Part shown: in pieces, positions 29,676 through 39,050 of the stretch
How the letters are laid out: each line of letters opens with the position of its first letter
Position numbering within the stretch: the first letter of the stretch is position 1
Assembly: GCA_002168075.1 (NCBI GenBank)
Contig: NHCE01000003.1
Coordinates: forward strand, 1-64,000
Direction of reading: 5' to 3'
Length of the DNA stretch: 64,000 nt
DNA from: Rhizobiales bacterium TMED25
GTDB lineage: Bacteria; Pseudomonadota; Alphaproteobacteria; Rhizobiales; TMED25
Position numbers and translations under genes: made by a program
The notes under the pieces: model-generated
Seen by the model: only the letters and a program-made list of their open reading frames with translations
The model's database searches: none
Told to the model about the DNA's origin: nothing

Positions 29676-30123
29676 CTCACAAATAGTTTTTTTTGGTGCT
29701 GGTTGTTTTTGGCATATAGAGAAAATATTTCATTTTACGGATGGTGTATTATCAACTGAAGTTGGATATGCCGGAGGTACAAAATCTGATCCAACATATG
29801 AAGAAGTGTGTACCGGAACAACGGGCCATGCTGAAGTTGTCAAAGTTCAATTCGATGAAAATATAATTTCATTTGATGATTTACTTAATATTTTCTGGGA
29901 TATTCATGATCCAACTCAGGTTAATAGACAGGGATTTGATATTGGAAGCCAATACAGATCTTGTGTATTTACAAATAATACTTCACACAAAGATACATAT
30001 AATGAGCAACTTGATAAACTGAATAAATCAATGACTTACTCGAAAGAAATTGCGACAATTCTTTATACTGATCTTGTGTATTATCCAGCAGAAGAATATC
30101 ATCAGAAATATCTATTTAGATAA
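29662..30123 (+). CDS. msrA: Peptide methionine sulfoxide reductase A
   Basis: Repairs methionine-S-sulfoxide. The 153 residues include the catalytic Cys15 in FFGAGCFWHIE, the family's VCTGTTGHAEVV, DPTQVNRQGFDIGSQYRS, and YYPAEEYHQKYL at the very end. The protein stops just after YHQKYL and lacks the cysteine-bearing tail of longer MsrA forms. Remaining cysteines are at about 50 and 101, so any resolving cysteine must be one of these or come from another thiol. Confidence 0.94.
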   Translation: MPETNSQIVFFGAGCFWHIEKIFHFTDGVLSTEVGYAGGTKSDPTYEEVCTGTTGHAEVVKVQFDENIISFDDLLNIFWDIHDPTQVNRQGFDIGSQYRSCVFTNNTSHKDTYNEQLDKLNKSMTYSKEIATILYTDLVYYPAEEYHQKYLFR

Positions 30124-30151
30124 AATAGTATAGCTTCATGGAGAATAAAAC

Positions 30152-31048
30152 GTGAGCCAAATCATTTGTCATATTTCAGATCTGCATTTACCCATAGAGA
30201 AAAAACCAACACTTTTGCAACTTTTTAATAAAAGAATATTTGGGTTTCTAAATCATACATCCAAGAGAAAAAATATATTTAAATTAGAAAATTTAGATTT
30301 GATATTCAATGATATTAACAAATCGAATGATATTCATACTGTTCTCACAGGCGATATAGTTAACTTATCTCTTGAAGACGAATTTAGTTCTGCAAGTCAA
30401 CTTCTAGATCATCACTTCAAAGAAAAAGCTCTATCCGTTATACCAGGTAATCATGATGCATACATTAAAGTCGACTATAAAAGATCCATGTCGTACTTAG
30501 AAAAATATTTTAATAAGCAAAATAATTCAATAGATCAAGAACCTTTTCCATATCTAAAAGTAATAAATGATATTGCAATTATTGGGTTATCCAGTGCCAT
30601 AAATTCACCCCCTCTGATGTGTTGGGGTAAAATGTCAAGCAAACAAATAAATACATTAGAAAATATACTTAAATCGATTAATGGTAATAATTATTTCACA
30701 ATAATCCTAATTCATCATCCCGTTCATAAATATGGTTTTATGAATTTAAAAGGATTATTAAATAGAAAACAACTACTAGAAACTATTACAAAATATAATA
30801 TCAATCTTGTTCTTCATGGCCATCTACATAGAGAAGTCTATAATTTTATAAAAATTAAAGATAAATTTGTACCATGCATTGGAGCACCTTCAAGTTCAAA
30901 AATGTTGAATGAGAAGATTTCATATCTTCAGTATAAAATCTGGAAAAAAGATGACAAATGGAATTTCAGTGTATACCGTCGCTTATATGATAACTCAGAT
31001 AAAAAGTTTAAAACACAAGATATTACAAAGAGTACGATAAATGTATAA
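30152..31048 (+). CDS. Calcineurin-like metallophosphoesterase
   Basis: A 298-residue binuclear metal phosphoesterase. The five blocks are visible: CHISDLHLP (D-x-H), VLTGDIVNLS (GD), VIPGNHDAY (GNHD), ILIHHPVH, and LVLHGHLHRE (GHxH). The general shape resembles 3',5'-cAMP phosphodiesterases (CpdA-like), but metal-motif conservation does not settle the substrate. The start is GTG at 30152 with GGAG upstream. The following MFS gene overlaps it by 8 bp. Confidence 0.85.
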   Translation: MSQIICHISDLHLPIEKKPTLLQLFNKRIFGFLNHTSKRKNIFKLENLDLIFNDINKSNDIHTVLTGDIVNLSLEDEFSSASQLLDHHFKEKALSVIPGNHDAYIKVDYKRSMSYLEKYFNKQNNSIDQEPFPYLKVINDIAIIGLSSAINSPPLMCWGKMSSKQINTLENILKSINGNNYFTIILIHHPVHKYGFMNLKGLLNRKQLLETITKYNINLVLHGHLHREVYNFIKIKDKFVPCIGAPSSSKMLNEKISYLQYKIWKKDDKWNFSVYRRLYDNSDKKFKTQDITKSTINV

Positions 31049-32249
31049 GCTATCTCCACTTTATATTAAAATTATCTGTGGTGGATTAATACTTGCAATT
31101 GCAGTTGGAATTAGACAGTCTTTTGGATTATTCCTTGAGCCTGTAAGTTCAAGTCTTAATTTAGGAAGGGAAACTTTTGCATTATCCATTGGCCTTGTAA
31201 ATCTTTTATGGGGAGCACTTGCTCCATTTACTGGTGCCCTATCGGATAAATTTGGTCTTAAGCCAGTAGTTATTTTTGGTACTATATCATATGCCTTTGG
31301 AATATTAGTTTTATCAAATGCCGATCAAGGATTAGGATTAATAATCGGTGGTATTATAGTTGGAATGGGCCTATCCGGCTTAGGTTTTACTGTAATACTT
31401 GGTGCTGTTGGAAAGTTTGCTCCTCCTGAAAAAAGAGGTACAGCTCTTGGTTTAACAACTATGGGAGGCTCAATTGGGATGTTTCTTGGTATTCCTGTCT
31501 CCGGAACTTTAATAGAGTCAACTGGTTGGTCATCAGCATTTTTTTGGCTAGCACTTATATCCCTTATAATTATTCCGTTATTATATGGTTTAGTATCGAG
31601 TAATCTCGATTCAAATGAAAATAATAAAAAAATTGAAACCGATGAAACACTAAAAGACGTATTAAAATACGCATTTAACTCAAGATCCTTCATGCTACTT
31701 ACAACTGGTTTCTTCATATGTGGATTTCATGTAAATTTCATAGTTGCTCATTTACCAGCATATATATCTGATATGTCTTTACCGAGTAACGTATCTACAA
31801 CTTCACTTGCATTAATTGGTTTTGCAAATATCTTTGGCGTTGCTATAGCGGGGAGATTAGGTGATAAATTCAATAAAAGTGATGTTTTAGTTGTTCTATA
31901 TAGTCTCAGAGCAATTGTGTTTATTATATATATAATCTTACCTGTAAGTATCATGTCAACGCTTATATTTACGTTTACTCTTGGTCTTCTCTGGTTAGGT
32001 ACTGTTCCTCTTACAAGTGGTCTCGTCGCGACTTTCTTTGGCCCTAAATATATGTCAATGCTCTATGGAATTGTATTCTTTAGCCACCAACTTGGCGGTT
32101 TCTTTAGCTCATGGATGGGTGGTAGAATATATGACTTCACCGGAAATTATGATATCATGTGGTGGTTTTCAGTATTCTTAGGAATTATGGCAGCTTTTAT
32201 TCATTATCCAATCAAAGATAAAGCAATCATTGTATTCGGGTCTAAGTAG
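31041..32249 (+). CDS. MFS transporter, monocarboxylate-like
   Basis: A 402-residue major-facilitator transporter with about 12 membrane helices. The loop 2-3 motif is present (GALSDKFGLKPVVIFG) and a hydrophilic loop separates the two halves (residues about 190-210). The overall pattern (FGLFLEPVSSSLNLGRE) resembles oxalate/formate- and monocarboxylate-type members, so a small organic acid is a possible substrate. It overlaps the phosphoesterase gene, and its stop is 2 bp from the convergent amidohydrolase. Confidence 0.75.
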   Translation: MYKLSPLYIKIICGGLILAIAVGIRQSFGLFLEPVSSSLNLGRETFALSIGLVNLLWGALAPFTGALSDKFGLKPVVIFGTISYAFGILVLSNADQGLGLIIGGIIVGMGLSGLGFTVILGAVGKFAPPEKRGTALGLTTMGGSIGMFLGIPVSGTLIESTGWSSAFFWLALISLIIIPLLYGLVSSNLDSNENNKKIETDETLKDVLKYAFNSRSFMLLTTGFFICGFHVNFIVAHLPAYISDMSLPSNVSTTSLALIGFANIFGVAIAGRLGDKFNKSDVLVVLYSLRAIVFIIYIILPVSIMSTLIFTFTLGLLWLGTVPLTSGLVATFFGPKYMSMLYGIVFFSHQLGGFFSSWMGGRIYDFTGNYDIMWWFSVFLGIMAAFIHYPIKDKAIIVFGSK

Positions 32250-32251
32250 AG

Positions 32252-33139
32252 TTAAAGTTTATATAACCTATTCGCAGTTTCGTAAAATATATTTTTTTTA
32301 TCTATTTCAGAAAGTTTACTGGTCGCGGCATTATATGCATCTATAATATCTCCATAATTGCACCAGATTTTCTCAATGGGGAAATTTGACCCAAATAAAC
32401 ACCTGTCGGATGAATAAATTTTTAGTACTTTATTCACTATTTCATTTATAAATTTTGGGTCATTTTGATTTATAAAAGTACCAAGACCGGATAATTTAAT
32501 AAATAAATTTTTATACTCAGATAATTTAGTAATAAAATTATACCACTCTTTCATGCCATCATCAGATAAATCATGTGGCATACCGGCATGTTGTAAAATA
32601 AAATTTATATCTGGATACCTATCTATTAATTTTTGTGTTGACTGCATCTGCCCTTGAAAAACCTGTAATTCAAAAACAGCATCATGCTTGATTAGATGTT
32701 CAAAATTTTTATTAAAAATTTTGTCATCCATAATGCTTGGAGAATTTGCAAATGAATATAAATCATTCTTATGCCAGTGTAATTGCATTCTAATTCCCCT
32801 TGTTAGAGGGTAATCAAATAACCTATCTAGCATTTCTCTTGCATTAGCATCTAAAAGATCGCAGTATCCAATAAATGCGCATGGCCAACCAGATTTATTG
32901 TAGCATTCATCTATGAATCTTGCTTCATCTAGACACCTTGATTTAGGCCAATTACATTGAATATAAACCGATTTCTCAACATTAAAATCTACCACATCAT
33001 CGATGTAATCATCAATTAGATAGTCTTTCTTTATAGATGTATAATCACCAAATATCCGAGGTTGGATATCTCCTTGAAGCCATTCAATATCGCTCTGCTC
33101 CCATACATGATGATGACTATCTATTATTGGAATTTTCAT
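32252..33139 (-). CDS. Amidohydrolase family 2 (TIM-barrel, lactonase-like)
   Basis: A 295-residue metal-dependent hydrolase. The N-terminal metal-binding HHHVW (residues 9-13), a central HWHKNDLYSF, NFILQHAGMP and C-terminal CLFGSNFPIEK fit the amidohydrolase-2 family that includes L-rhamnono- and L-fucono-lactonases and ACMSD-type decarboxylases. A sugar or aromatic-derived lactone is a plausible substrate, unproven. It is the last gene of a minus-strand run that begins with the Gfo/Idh gene at 37814. Confidence 0.8.
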   Translation of the reverse strand: MKIPIIDSHHHVWEQSDIEWLQGDIQPRIFGDYTSIKKDYLIDDYIDDVVDFNVEKSVYIQCNWPKSRCLDEARFIDECYNKSGWPCAFIGYCDLLDANAREMLDRLFDYPLTRGIRMQLHWHKNDLYSFANSPSIMDDKIFNKNFEHLIKHDAVFELQVFQGQMQSTQKLIDRYPDINFILQHAGMPHDLSDDGMKEWYNFITKLSEYKNLFIKLSGLGTFINQNDPKFINEIVNKVLKIYSSDRCLFGSNFPIEKIWCNYGDIIDAYNAATSKLSEIDKKNIFYETANRLYKL

Positions 33140-33154
33140 AATTTATCCTATTAG

Positions 33155-34543
33155 CTATATCTTTCTTATTGGCTTTGATGAAATTATATAAAATCTTGGT
33201 GTGAGAAGCAATAATGAACTAATTATGCCAAAACCTATTCCAGCCCATAAGCCTATTAGACCGTATTCTAAATTGACAGATAATATATAGGATAAAGGTA
33301 CACCGCAAAGCCAAAAACAAGATGATAAGATAAAGAATGGTACCCAAACATCCCCAGTGCCACGGAGAGCACCCAATGATACAGCCATCATGGTATCAAA
33401 AATAAATAAGAAGCCTACAAAAAATATGATACCTTGAGTTATTTTAATCATTTCAATGTCCTGAAAAAATATCCCTGCTATTAATTCTGGATAAAAGATT
33501 GTGAATAAAGTGACTGGGAGTGTGATTGTAAACGCAACTATCATACCCATAATTCCTGCGATCTTTGTATCCCTAACATTTTGACTGCCAACTGCTATGC
33601 CGACTCTTATGGAAGTTGCTCCAGCTACTCCAATTGCACTCATATAGACAAGATTCATAATTGTATAAGTTGCATGATGTGCGGCAAGAGCATCAGAACC
33701 AAACCAACCTGCCATAAAAACTACAGCACTGAAAGCTAATACTTCTACTCCTTGCAAGAGAGCCATTGGTAGAGCAATCTTTCGAAACTTTGATGCCAAA
33801 GTATTTTTTAGCATAAAAAAATTATTAGATATATTAGATATACTTCGCTTAATATTATAACTCGTATTATCACCACTAGATATATAAAGAAGATATGCAG
33901 CGGATATAAAAAATGCTAGCCATCTTAATATAGAAGAAACTATGATTGCTTCATACGCTCCTCCGTTGAGATAAAATGAACCCCATGATAAAATGAATAT
34001 GCCATTAAATAAGATATTTAATATATTTACAAATATCATTATGAACATTCCAGCTTTTTGATAACCGATTGCTTCAAGTATTAAATTTGTTGCAACAAAA
34101 AAAAGCATCCCAGGTATACCATAGGCAAATACGAGTGAAACTTTAGATGCTTCTTCTGCTATATTTATATCCTGTCCTGTTAGTAAAAAGAAATCTTTCA
34201 TAAAGAAAGTTAGAAATATAGATATTACAGAAAATATAATGCTGTGGCTCATACTTACACACCATATTCCACCAACATTCTTTTCTTCTTTTGCACCTAT
34301 TGCCTGAGATGCAAGTACTACAGTAGCATTTAAAGCTCCAATAAACAAAACCATGAGAGCAATCACAGGAGCTAATCCAAGACCAAGATATGCGAGTTGT
34401 TCTGGCCCCACCCATCCTGTCATTATTGCATCAATAGTCACCATAATGAGGATCGAGGTTCTTGCAATAATTATTGGGAAGCCCATTCTTAATGTATCGA
34501 GATAATGGTATCTGTAGGTATTTTTTTGTTTCATTAATGACAT
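33155..34543 (-). CDS. MATE-family efflux protein
   Basis: A 462-residue multidrug and toxin extrusion transporter with two repeated bundles of six helices. MATE signatures include DAIMTGWVGPEQLAYLGLG in the first bundle and SLGALRGTGDVWVPFFIL in the second. It probably exports a compound with sodium or proton exchange. It is 41 bp after the lipoyl-protein gene and 15 bp before the amidohydrolase gene in the same operon. Confidence 0.88.
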   Translation of the reverse strand: MSLMKQKNTYRYHYLDTLRMGFPIIIARTSILIMVTIDAIMTGWVGPEQLAYLGLGLAPVIALMVLFIGALNATVVLASQAIGAKEEKNVGGIWCVSMSHSIIFSVISIFLTFFMKDFFLLTGQDINIAEEASKVSLVFAYGIPGMLFFVATNLILEAIGYQKAGMFIMIFVNILNILFNGIFILSWGSFYLNGGAYEAIIVSSILRWLAFFISAAYLLYISSGDNTSYNIKRSISNISNNFFMLKNTLASKFRKIALPMALLQGVEVLAFSAVVFMAGWFGSDALAAHHATYTIMNLVYMSAIGVAGATSIRVGIAVGSQNVRDTKIAGIMGMIVAFTITLPVTLFTIFYPELIAGIFFQDIEMIKITQGIIFFVGFLFIFDTMMAVSLGALRGTGDVWVPFFILSSCFWLCGVPLSYILSVNLEYGLIGLWAGIGFGIISSLLLLTPRFYIISSKPIRKI

Positions 34544-34584
34544 CTAATATATATTTTTATATGTAATTTCTATATCTTATTAAA

Positions 34585-34824
34585 TTAGTTATCAATAATT
34601 GAACATATATCGTCACCAACCGATACGTCATCTCCAACATTTGCATTAATTGCTTCTAATATCCCGTCACACGGCGCTTCGACTTCAGCGGTTGTCTTAT
34701 CAGTCTCGATTGAATAGAGTGCTTCACCAGCTATAAATTTCTCACCTGGTTTTTTATGCCATTCAACAATCGTTCCTTCCTCTACATTCATCCCCATCCT
34801 TGGTAGTTTTAATATACGTGTCAT
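34585..34824 (-). CDS. Free-standing lipoyl-domain carrier protein
   Basis: A 79-residue protein that is one complete lipoyl/biotinyl domain: PRMGMNVEEGTIVEWHKKPG, the lipoylation site ETDKTTAEVEAP with the target lysine near residue 43, and the closing turn DDVSVGDDICSI. In 2-oxoacid dehydrogenase complexes this domain is fused to the E2 acyltransferase; here the gene ends after the domain and no E2 catalytic domain follows. It follows the E1 beta gene (1-bp gap) with GGAATTAG before the ATG. It should be acylated by the adjacent E1. Confidence 0.88.
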   Translation of the reverse strand: MTRILKLPRMGMNVEEGTIVEWHKKPGEKFIAGEALYSIETDKTTAEVEAPCDGILEAINANVGDDVSVGDDICSIIDN

Positions 34825-34825
34825 T

Positions 34826-35803
34826 CTAATTCCTATTTTTAATAAGTAAATTTACTGTATTTACAATATCTTTGGCATCTGGAATAACCAACCCTTCCAA
34901 TCTAGGTGAATAAGGTATCGCGACATCTTGTACTGTAATTCTTTTTATTGGAGACTTGAGATATTCAAATGCTTTATCAGAGATTATCGCAGCAATATGG
35001 CTGGCCGCACTACAAACATCTCTAGACTCATCCACTATAACAACTCTACCGGTTTTTTTTACAGAATTTATGAGAGTTTCTTCATCAATAGGTAACAATG
35101 ATAGTAGATCAATTAAGTCAACACTAATCCCAATATCTTGTAGTTCTTGACTTGCTTGAATTGCTTTTATTGTCATTGCTCCAATAGATATTATAGTTAC
35201 ATCTCGCCCTTCCCTAATACGTTCAGCCTTTCCAATTGGTAGAAGAAACTCCTCATCATCAGGAACTTCTTCGGGCTTTCCTCCACTCGCTGCTGTCAAA
35301 TAGAACACTGGATTATCATCCCTTATTGCAGACTTTAATAGACCTTTTGCAGACCTTGAATTTGAAGGTACTACTACTTTTATTCCACCTAGATTCATTA
35401 ATGCTGGATATGGAATATCTGAATGCTGGGCTGAGGCTGATCTTCCACCTCCTATTACAGCCATATAAACTATGGGCAATTTTACTTGCCCAGCTGTCAT
35501 ATATTTTAATTTAGCAGCTTGATTTGCTATTGAGTCAAAACCCGTATAAATAAAATTTCCATATAGTAGGTGACAAACTGGTCTATATCCGGCTGCGGCG
35601 ACCCCAACTGCCATACCAGTCATAATATTTTCACAAATTGGGGTATCACGAACTCTATCTTTGCCAAATTTCTCCTGTAACCCGGTTGTTTGACCAAGCA
35701 GAGATATACCTGCGTCTTCACCATAAAGAATTACTTTTTGATCTCTCTTCATTTCCTCATACAATGCAATATTAATTGCAGGCATCATCCTTTTCTTCGC
35801 CAT
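34826..35803 (-). CDS. Thiamine-dependent dehydrogenase E1, beta subunit
   Basis: The 326-residue beta subunit of a pyruvate/acetoin/branched-chain-type E1: VILYGEDAGI, RVRDTPICENIMTGMAVGVA, IPYPALMNLGGIKVVVPS, VIVDESRDVCSA and a transketolase C-terminal domain. ATG at 35803 was chosen because GAAGGGTGA stands just upstream, within the end of the alpha gene; a TTG five codons earlier is less likely. Acetoin dehydrogenase-like sequence, but substrate is not fixed. Confidence 0.9.
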   Translation of the reverse strand: MAKKRMMPAINIALYEEMKRDQKVILYGEDAGISLLGQTTGLQEKFGKDRVRDTPICENIMTGMAVGVAAAGYRPVCHLLYGNFIYTGFDSIANQAAKLKYMTAGQVKLPIVYMAVIGGGRSASAQHSDIPYPALMNLGGIKVVVPSNSRSAKGLLKSAIRDDNPVFYLTAASGGKPEEVPDDEEFLLPIGKAERIREGRDVTIISIGAMTIKAIQASQELQDIGISVDLIDLLSLLPIDEETLINSVKKTGRVVIVDESRDVCSAASHIAAIISDKAFEYLKSPIKRITVQDVAIPYSPRLEGLVIPDAKDIVNTVNLLIKNRN

Positions 35804-35807
35804 CAAA

Positions 35808-36809
35808 TCACCCTTCAATCATATGAAGCATTGCAGTTTTCGGATCAGGTTCCGGGCTATCTAATGCAAAGTTTACAGCCTCATTAACTTCGTCTTGAAC
35901 TTCTTTATGTATTTTTTTCAGATCTTTTTTTATAAATATACTTTGCTCTAACAAGTATGTTTCAAACCTTAATAAGGGATCTTTATTATCTCTTTTCCAT
36001 AGGTCTACTTCTGATTGATCTCTGTAGGACCTTGAAAGAAATGTATACTCAAATTCTACATGCCCCCTTTGTCTATATGTATGTGCCTCAATAAATGTTG
36101 GACCTTGGTCGTTCCTTCCTCTTCGTACTGCATCAGATGCCGCTTGCCACATGTCTATCACATTATTACCATCGATATCATATACTGGAATATTAAACGG
36201 ACGTGCACGATCTGATATTTTACCTGATGTTACCTCTGACGTATGAGTAAACTCTGAATATTGATTGTTTTCACAAATAAATATCATAGGTAAATTCCAT
36301 AAAGACGATATATTTAGTGCCTCCATTAATACGCCCTGATTTGCAGCACCATCACCAAAAAAGATAACAGAAACAGCTCCTTTTTTATCCATTTTTGCTG
36401 CTAAGGCTGCGCCTACTGCTAGCCCCATTCCTCCAGCTACAACTCCATTCGCACCAATTATCCCTTTTTTAAAATCAGCAACATGCATTGAGCCTCCTTT
36501 ACCACCGCATATACCTGTTGATTTACCATATATTTCTGCCATCATTTGCCTTACATTACCGCCTTTTGCAAGGAAGTGGCCATGCCCTCGGTGAGTACTT
36601 GATATCCAATCAGTATTATCAAGTTGATCACAAAGAGGAACTGCTATTGCCTCCTGACCTATATACAAATGAACTGCTCCTGGGAAGGCACCGCTCTTTG
36701 TTGCCTCTCCTAAATGCTCTTCACATTTTCTAATTAAAAGCATCTTACGATGTAACCTTTTAATATCCTCATCTGATAAATTATTTTTTATATGAGTATT
36801 TTTTGGCAT
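35808..36809 (-). CDS. Thiamine-dependent dehydrogenase E1, alpha subunit
   Basis: The 333-residue alpha subunit carries the thiamine diphosphate motif starting at GDGAANQGVLMEALNISSLW and ending IFICENNQYSE, plus the substrate-channel STHRGHGHFLAKG and SMHVAD. The pattern is closest to acetoin or pyruvate E1 alpha subunits. It is between a Gfo/Idh gene (9 bp) and the beta subunit gene (4 bp), in an operon with a single-domain lipoyl protein and no E2 or E3 gene. Confidence 0.9.
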   Translation of the reverse strand: MPKNTHIKNNLSDEDIKRLHRKMLLIRKCEEHLGEATKSGAFPGAVHLYIGQEAIAVPLCDQLDNTDWISSTHRGHGHFLAKGGNVRQMMAEIYGKSTGICGGKGGSMHVADFKKGIIGANGVVAGGMGLAVGAALAAKMDKKGAVSVIFFGDGAANQGVLMEALNISSLWNLPMIFICENNQYSEFTHTSEVTSGKISDRARPFNIPVYDIDGNNVIDMWQAASDAVRRGRNDQGPTFIEAHTYRQRGHVEFEYTFLSRSYRDQSEVDLWKRDNKDPLLRFETYLLEQSIFIKKDLKKIHKEVQDEVNEAVNFALDSPEPDPKTAMLHMIEG

Positions 36810-36818
36810 TTATTTCGC

Positions 36819-37814
36819 TTATTGGTTTATTTCTATTACCTTATCAGAGGCTGATGCATTGATGATCGATTCTAGAATTTGAACGTTAGAAATAACTTCC
36901 TCAATCTTTATTCTATAATCTGATTTTCCTGAAATAGCATCAGCCCATTCCTCAAAATTCATTTTAACAGTATTAACCACATCATATTGCTCTACAATTC
37001 TTTTTCCATCTTTGTTGCAATAAATAAATTCTGCTGGATCATCGAAATCTACATTAGAAATTTCTCTTATTTCAACCCATCCATTCTCTCCAAATACATT
37101 AAAACGACCATAGAATGGCGTTGATATCATTACAGCCAAGGATGCTGAAATATTATTTTTAAATTTGATGTTAACTGATAGTGTATCCTTTTGGGGGTGT
37201 TCTAAAGCAATAGATCCAGTTTTTGCATAAATTTTCTCAGCTGGGCCCAAAAATGAAACAAAAAAATCTGTAAGATGGATCCCTAAAGCTGTCATACCTC
37301 CAGCTGGAGCATATTGAGGGTCTAATCTCCAACTACTCCTATCTAATTTCATAAAGATATCATGGCTAAAATTTGTTTCCATATGAAGAATTTTACCTAA
37401 TTCATTATTGTCCAACATATTTTTCAAACGAACCATTGCAGGTTCCCACCTTCTTTCATGTCCAACACCTAGTATGACATTATTATCTTGACATGCTTGG
37501 GCCATTTTTTTAACACTTTCATACTTTAAGGCAACAGGTTTTTCGCAAAAAACTTGCTTTCCTTTATTGGCCGCAGATATTACTTGGGATTCATGAAATT
37601 GGTTTGGTGTTGCGAGAATGACAGCATCAATATCTGGGTTATCAATTATTGCGTCAAAGTCCTGATCAGAGCTCACAGAAAAATCAGAAAATATTAAATC
37701 GTTTCTATCTATTTGAGGATCATATGCATGAGTAATTGTTATTTTTTGACTATCATCCAAGCATTTTATAATTTGCTTACCCCACCAACCCAGTCCAATT
37801 ACTGCTGCTTTCAT
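36819..37814 (-). CDS. Gfo/Idh/MocA-family oxidoreductase
   Basis: A 331-residue NAD(P)-dependent dehydrogenase with an N-terminal Rossmann fold (AVIGLGWWGKQIIK, residues about 4-17), the family's VFCEKPVALKYESVKKMAQA containing the catalytic EKP lysine, and a C-terminal beta-sheet domain including GGMTALGIHLTDF. Substrates in this family are often sugars, inositols or their acids. It opens the operon with the E1 genes and is divergent from the hydrolase gene across 99 bp. Confidence 0.88.
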   Translation of the reverse strand: MKAAVIGLGWWGKQIIKCLDDSQKITITHAYDPQIDRNDLIFSDFSVSSDQDFDAIIDNPDIDAVILATPNQFHESQVISAANKGKQVFCEKPVALKYESVKKMAQACQDNNVILGVGHERRWEPAMVRLKNMLDNNELGKILHMETNFSHDIFMKLDRSSWRLDPQYAPAGGMTALGIHLTDFFVSFLGPAEKIYAKTGSIALEHPQKDTLSVNIKFKNNISASLAVMISTPFYGRFNVFGENGWVEIREISNVDFDDPAEFIYCNKDGKRIVEQYDVVNTVKMNFEEWADAISGKSDYRIKIEEVISNVQILESIINASASDKVIEINQ

Positions 37815-37913
37815 ATTTTATACCCCTAGTAAATATATGATGAATTATTTTGATCATTTATTTATAATTCATTTGAATATATATTAATTATATATACTGA
37901 AGGAAGTTTGTAA

Positions 37914-39050
37914 ATGGAAGATAAAATTAAATTTAGCGCTGGCGAAAACCCCTATTTAGTTGAACATGGAGGCTTTTATCGAAGATGGATGCCTATGCTT
38001 CCAGATCTCGATGAATTAGTTTTAACTGTAAAAAAAATTACCACAACCACAGAGGAAACATGGATACCAATATGGCAAGAAGTAGCAAAAATACATGAGT
38101 CTTATGGTGACTCCTTTATGATTAAAGGTGATCAGAAAATGGCTTACACAGAATACATGATTTCGAAAACCTACTTATCTATTGCAAGATATCCTGGAGA
38201 AATTACACCAAGTAAAAAGAAAGTCAGCGAGGATTGTTCCAGAGTCTATAGGAAAGCTTGTGATATACTTGAGCCTAAAGTAGAGATAATAGATATTAAT
38301 TGTTCTGGGAAGAAGATTACCTGTCACTTCCGGACTCCTCCAACAAAAAAAAAGATACCCGCAGTTCTAATAATGTGCGGTGCTGATATGTTTAAAGAAG
38401 ATAGAGGATGGGCGTCCCAGCATGCGATAGAAAATGGTTTAGCATCCCTTGTAATGGATGGACCAGGAACAGGAGAAAATCCATTCCCTTGGGAGCCTGA
38501 GTCAGTGAATGCATGGATCTCTGCAATTGATTATCTTGCTTCAAGACCTGAGGTTGATGAAAACAAGATAGGAGCTTTTGGAATTAGTCGAGGGGGATAC
38601 TCTGTTGTCCAACTAGCAGGTTCCTACCCCGAAATGGTAAAAGCGGTTGTTGCGAATGCTGGACACCCATTTGGCTATGAGATGACAAATGAAGAACTAG
38701 AGGCTTTTGTTAAGGCAAGAAATGAGAGAGCTCAGCATGTATTCGGTAAAATTGGAGATCCACCTTCATTTCCTCCATGGACGGTTGAAAAAGAGCAGAT
38801 GCTATTTGATAAGTGGTCTTTAAAAAAACTTGGTATATTAGATAAGATTACTCAACCAATGTTAATGATTAATGGAAAGAAAGATCATCTAGCACCGATA
38901 GGCAATATTTATTTCATGCTTGAAAATGGACCTGCTCATGGACGGGAAGCTCGTATTTATGCTGATGCTGGGCATTGTGCTTTCAAATATCAAAGTCATT
39001 GGGCAGCAGCATCTTTTGAATGGTTAGCAAGTAAACTTAAAAATATTTAG
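37914..39050 (+). CDS. Alpha/beta hydrolase, FrsA/pseudooxynicotine-hydrolase-like
   Basis: A 378-residue protein with an N-terminal helical cap and a C-terminal alpha/beta hydrolase domain. The nucleophile elbow is GISRGGYSV (near residue 227), the oxyanion region VLIMCGADMFKED, LVMDGPGTGENPFP follows, and the catalytic Asp and His are likely in NGKKDHLAP and DAGHCAFKY. The layout resembles DUF1100/FrsA and 2,6-dihydroxypseudooxynicotine hydrolase, which cleaves a C-C bond. The substrate is unknown. GAAGGAAG stands before the ATG. Confidence 0.78.
   Translation: MEDKIKFSAGENPYLVEHGGFYRRWMPMLPDLDELVLTVKKITTTTEETWIPIWQEVAKIHESYGDSFMIKGDQKMAYTEYMISKTYLSIARYPGEITPSKKKVSEDCSRVYRKACDILEPKVEIIDINCSGKKITCHFRTPPTKKKIPAVLIMCGADMFKEDRGWASQHAIENGLASLVMDGPGTGENPFPWEPESVNAWISAIDYLASRPEVDENKIGAFGISRGGYSVVQLAGSYPEMVKAVVANAGHPFGYEMTNEELEAFVKARNERAQHVFGKIGDPPSFPPWTVEKEQMLFDKWSLKKLGILDKITQPMLMINGKKDHLAPIGNIYFMLENGPAHGREARIYADAGHCAFKYQSHWAAASFEWLASKLKNI

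Noticed and set aside
37914..39050. The FrsA-like hydrolase as a fused acetoin-type E2
   Set aside because: It has its own helical cap and no acyltransferase HxxxD-type motif or lipoyl domain; only mentioned as a possible partner.
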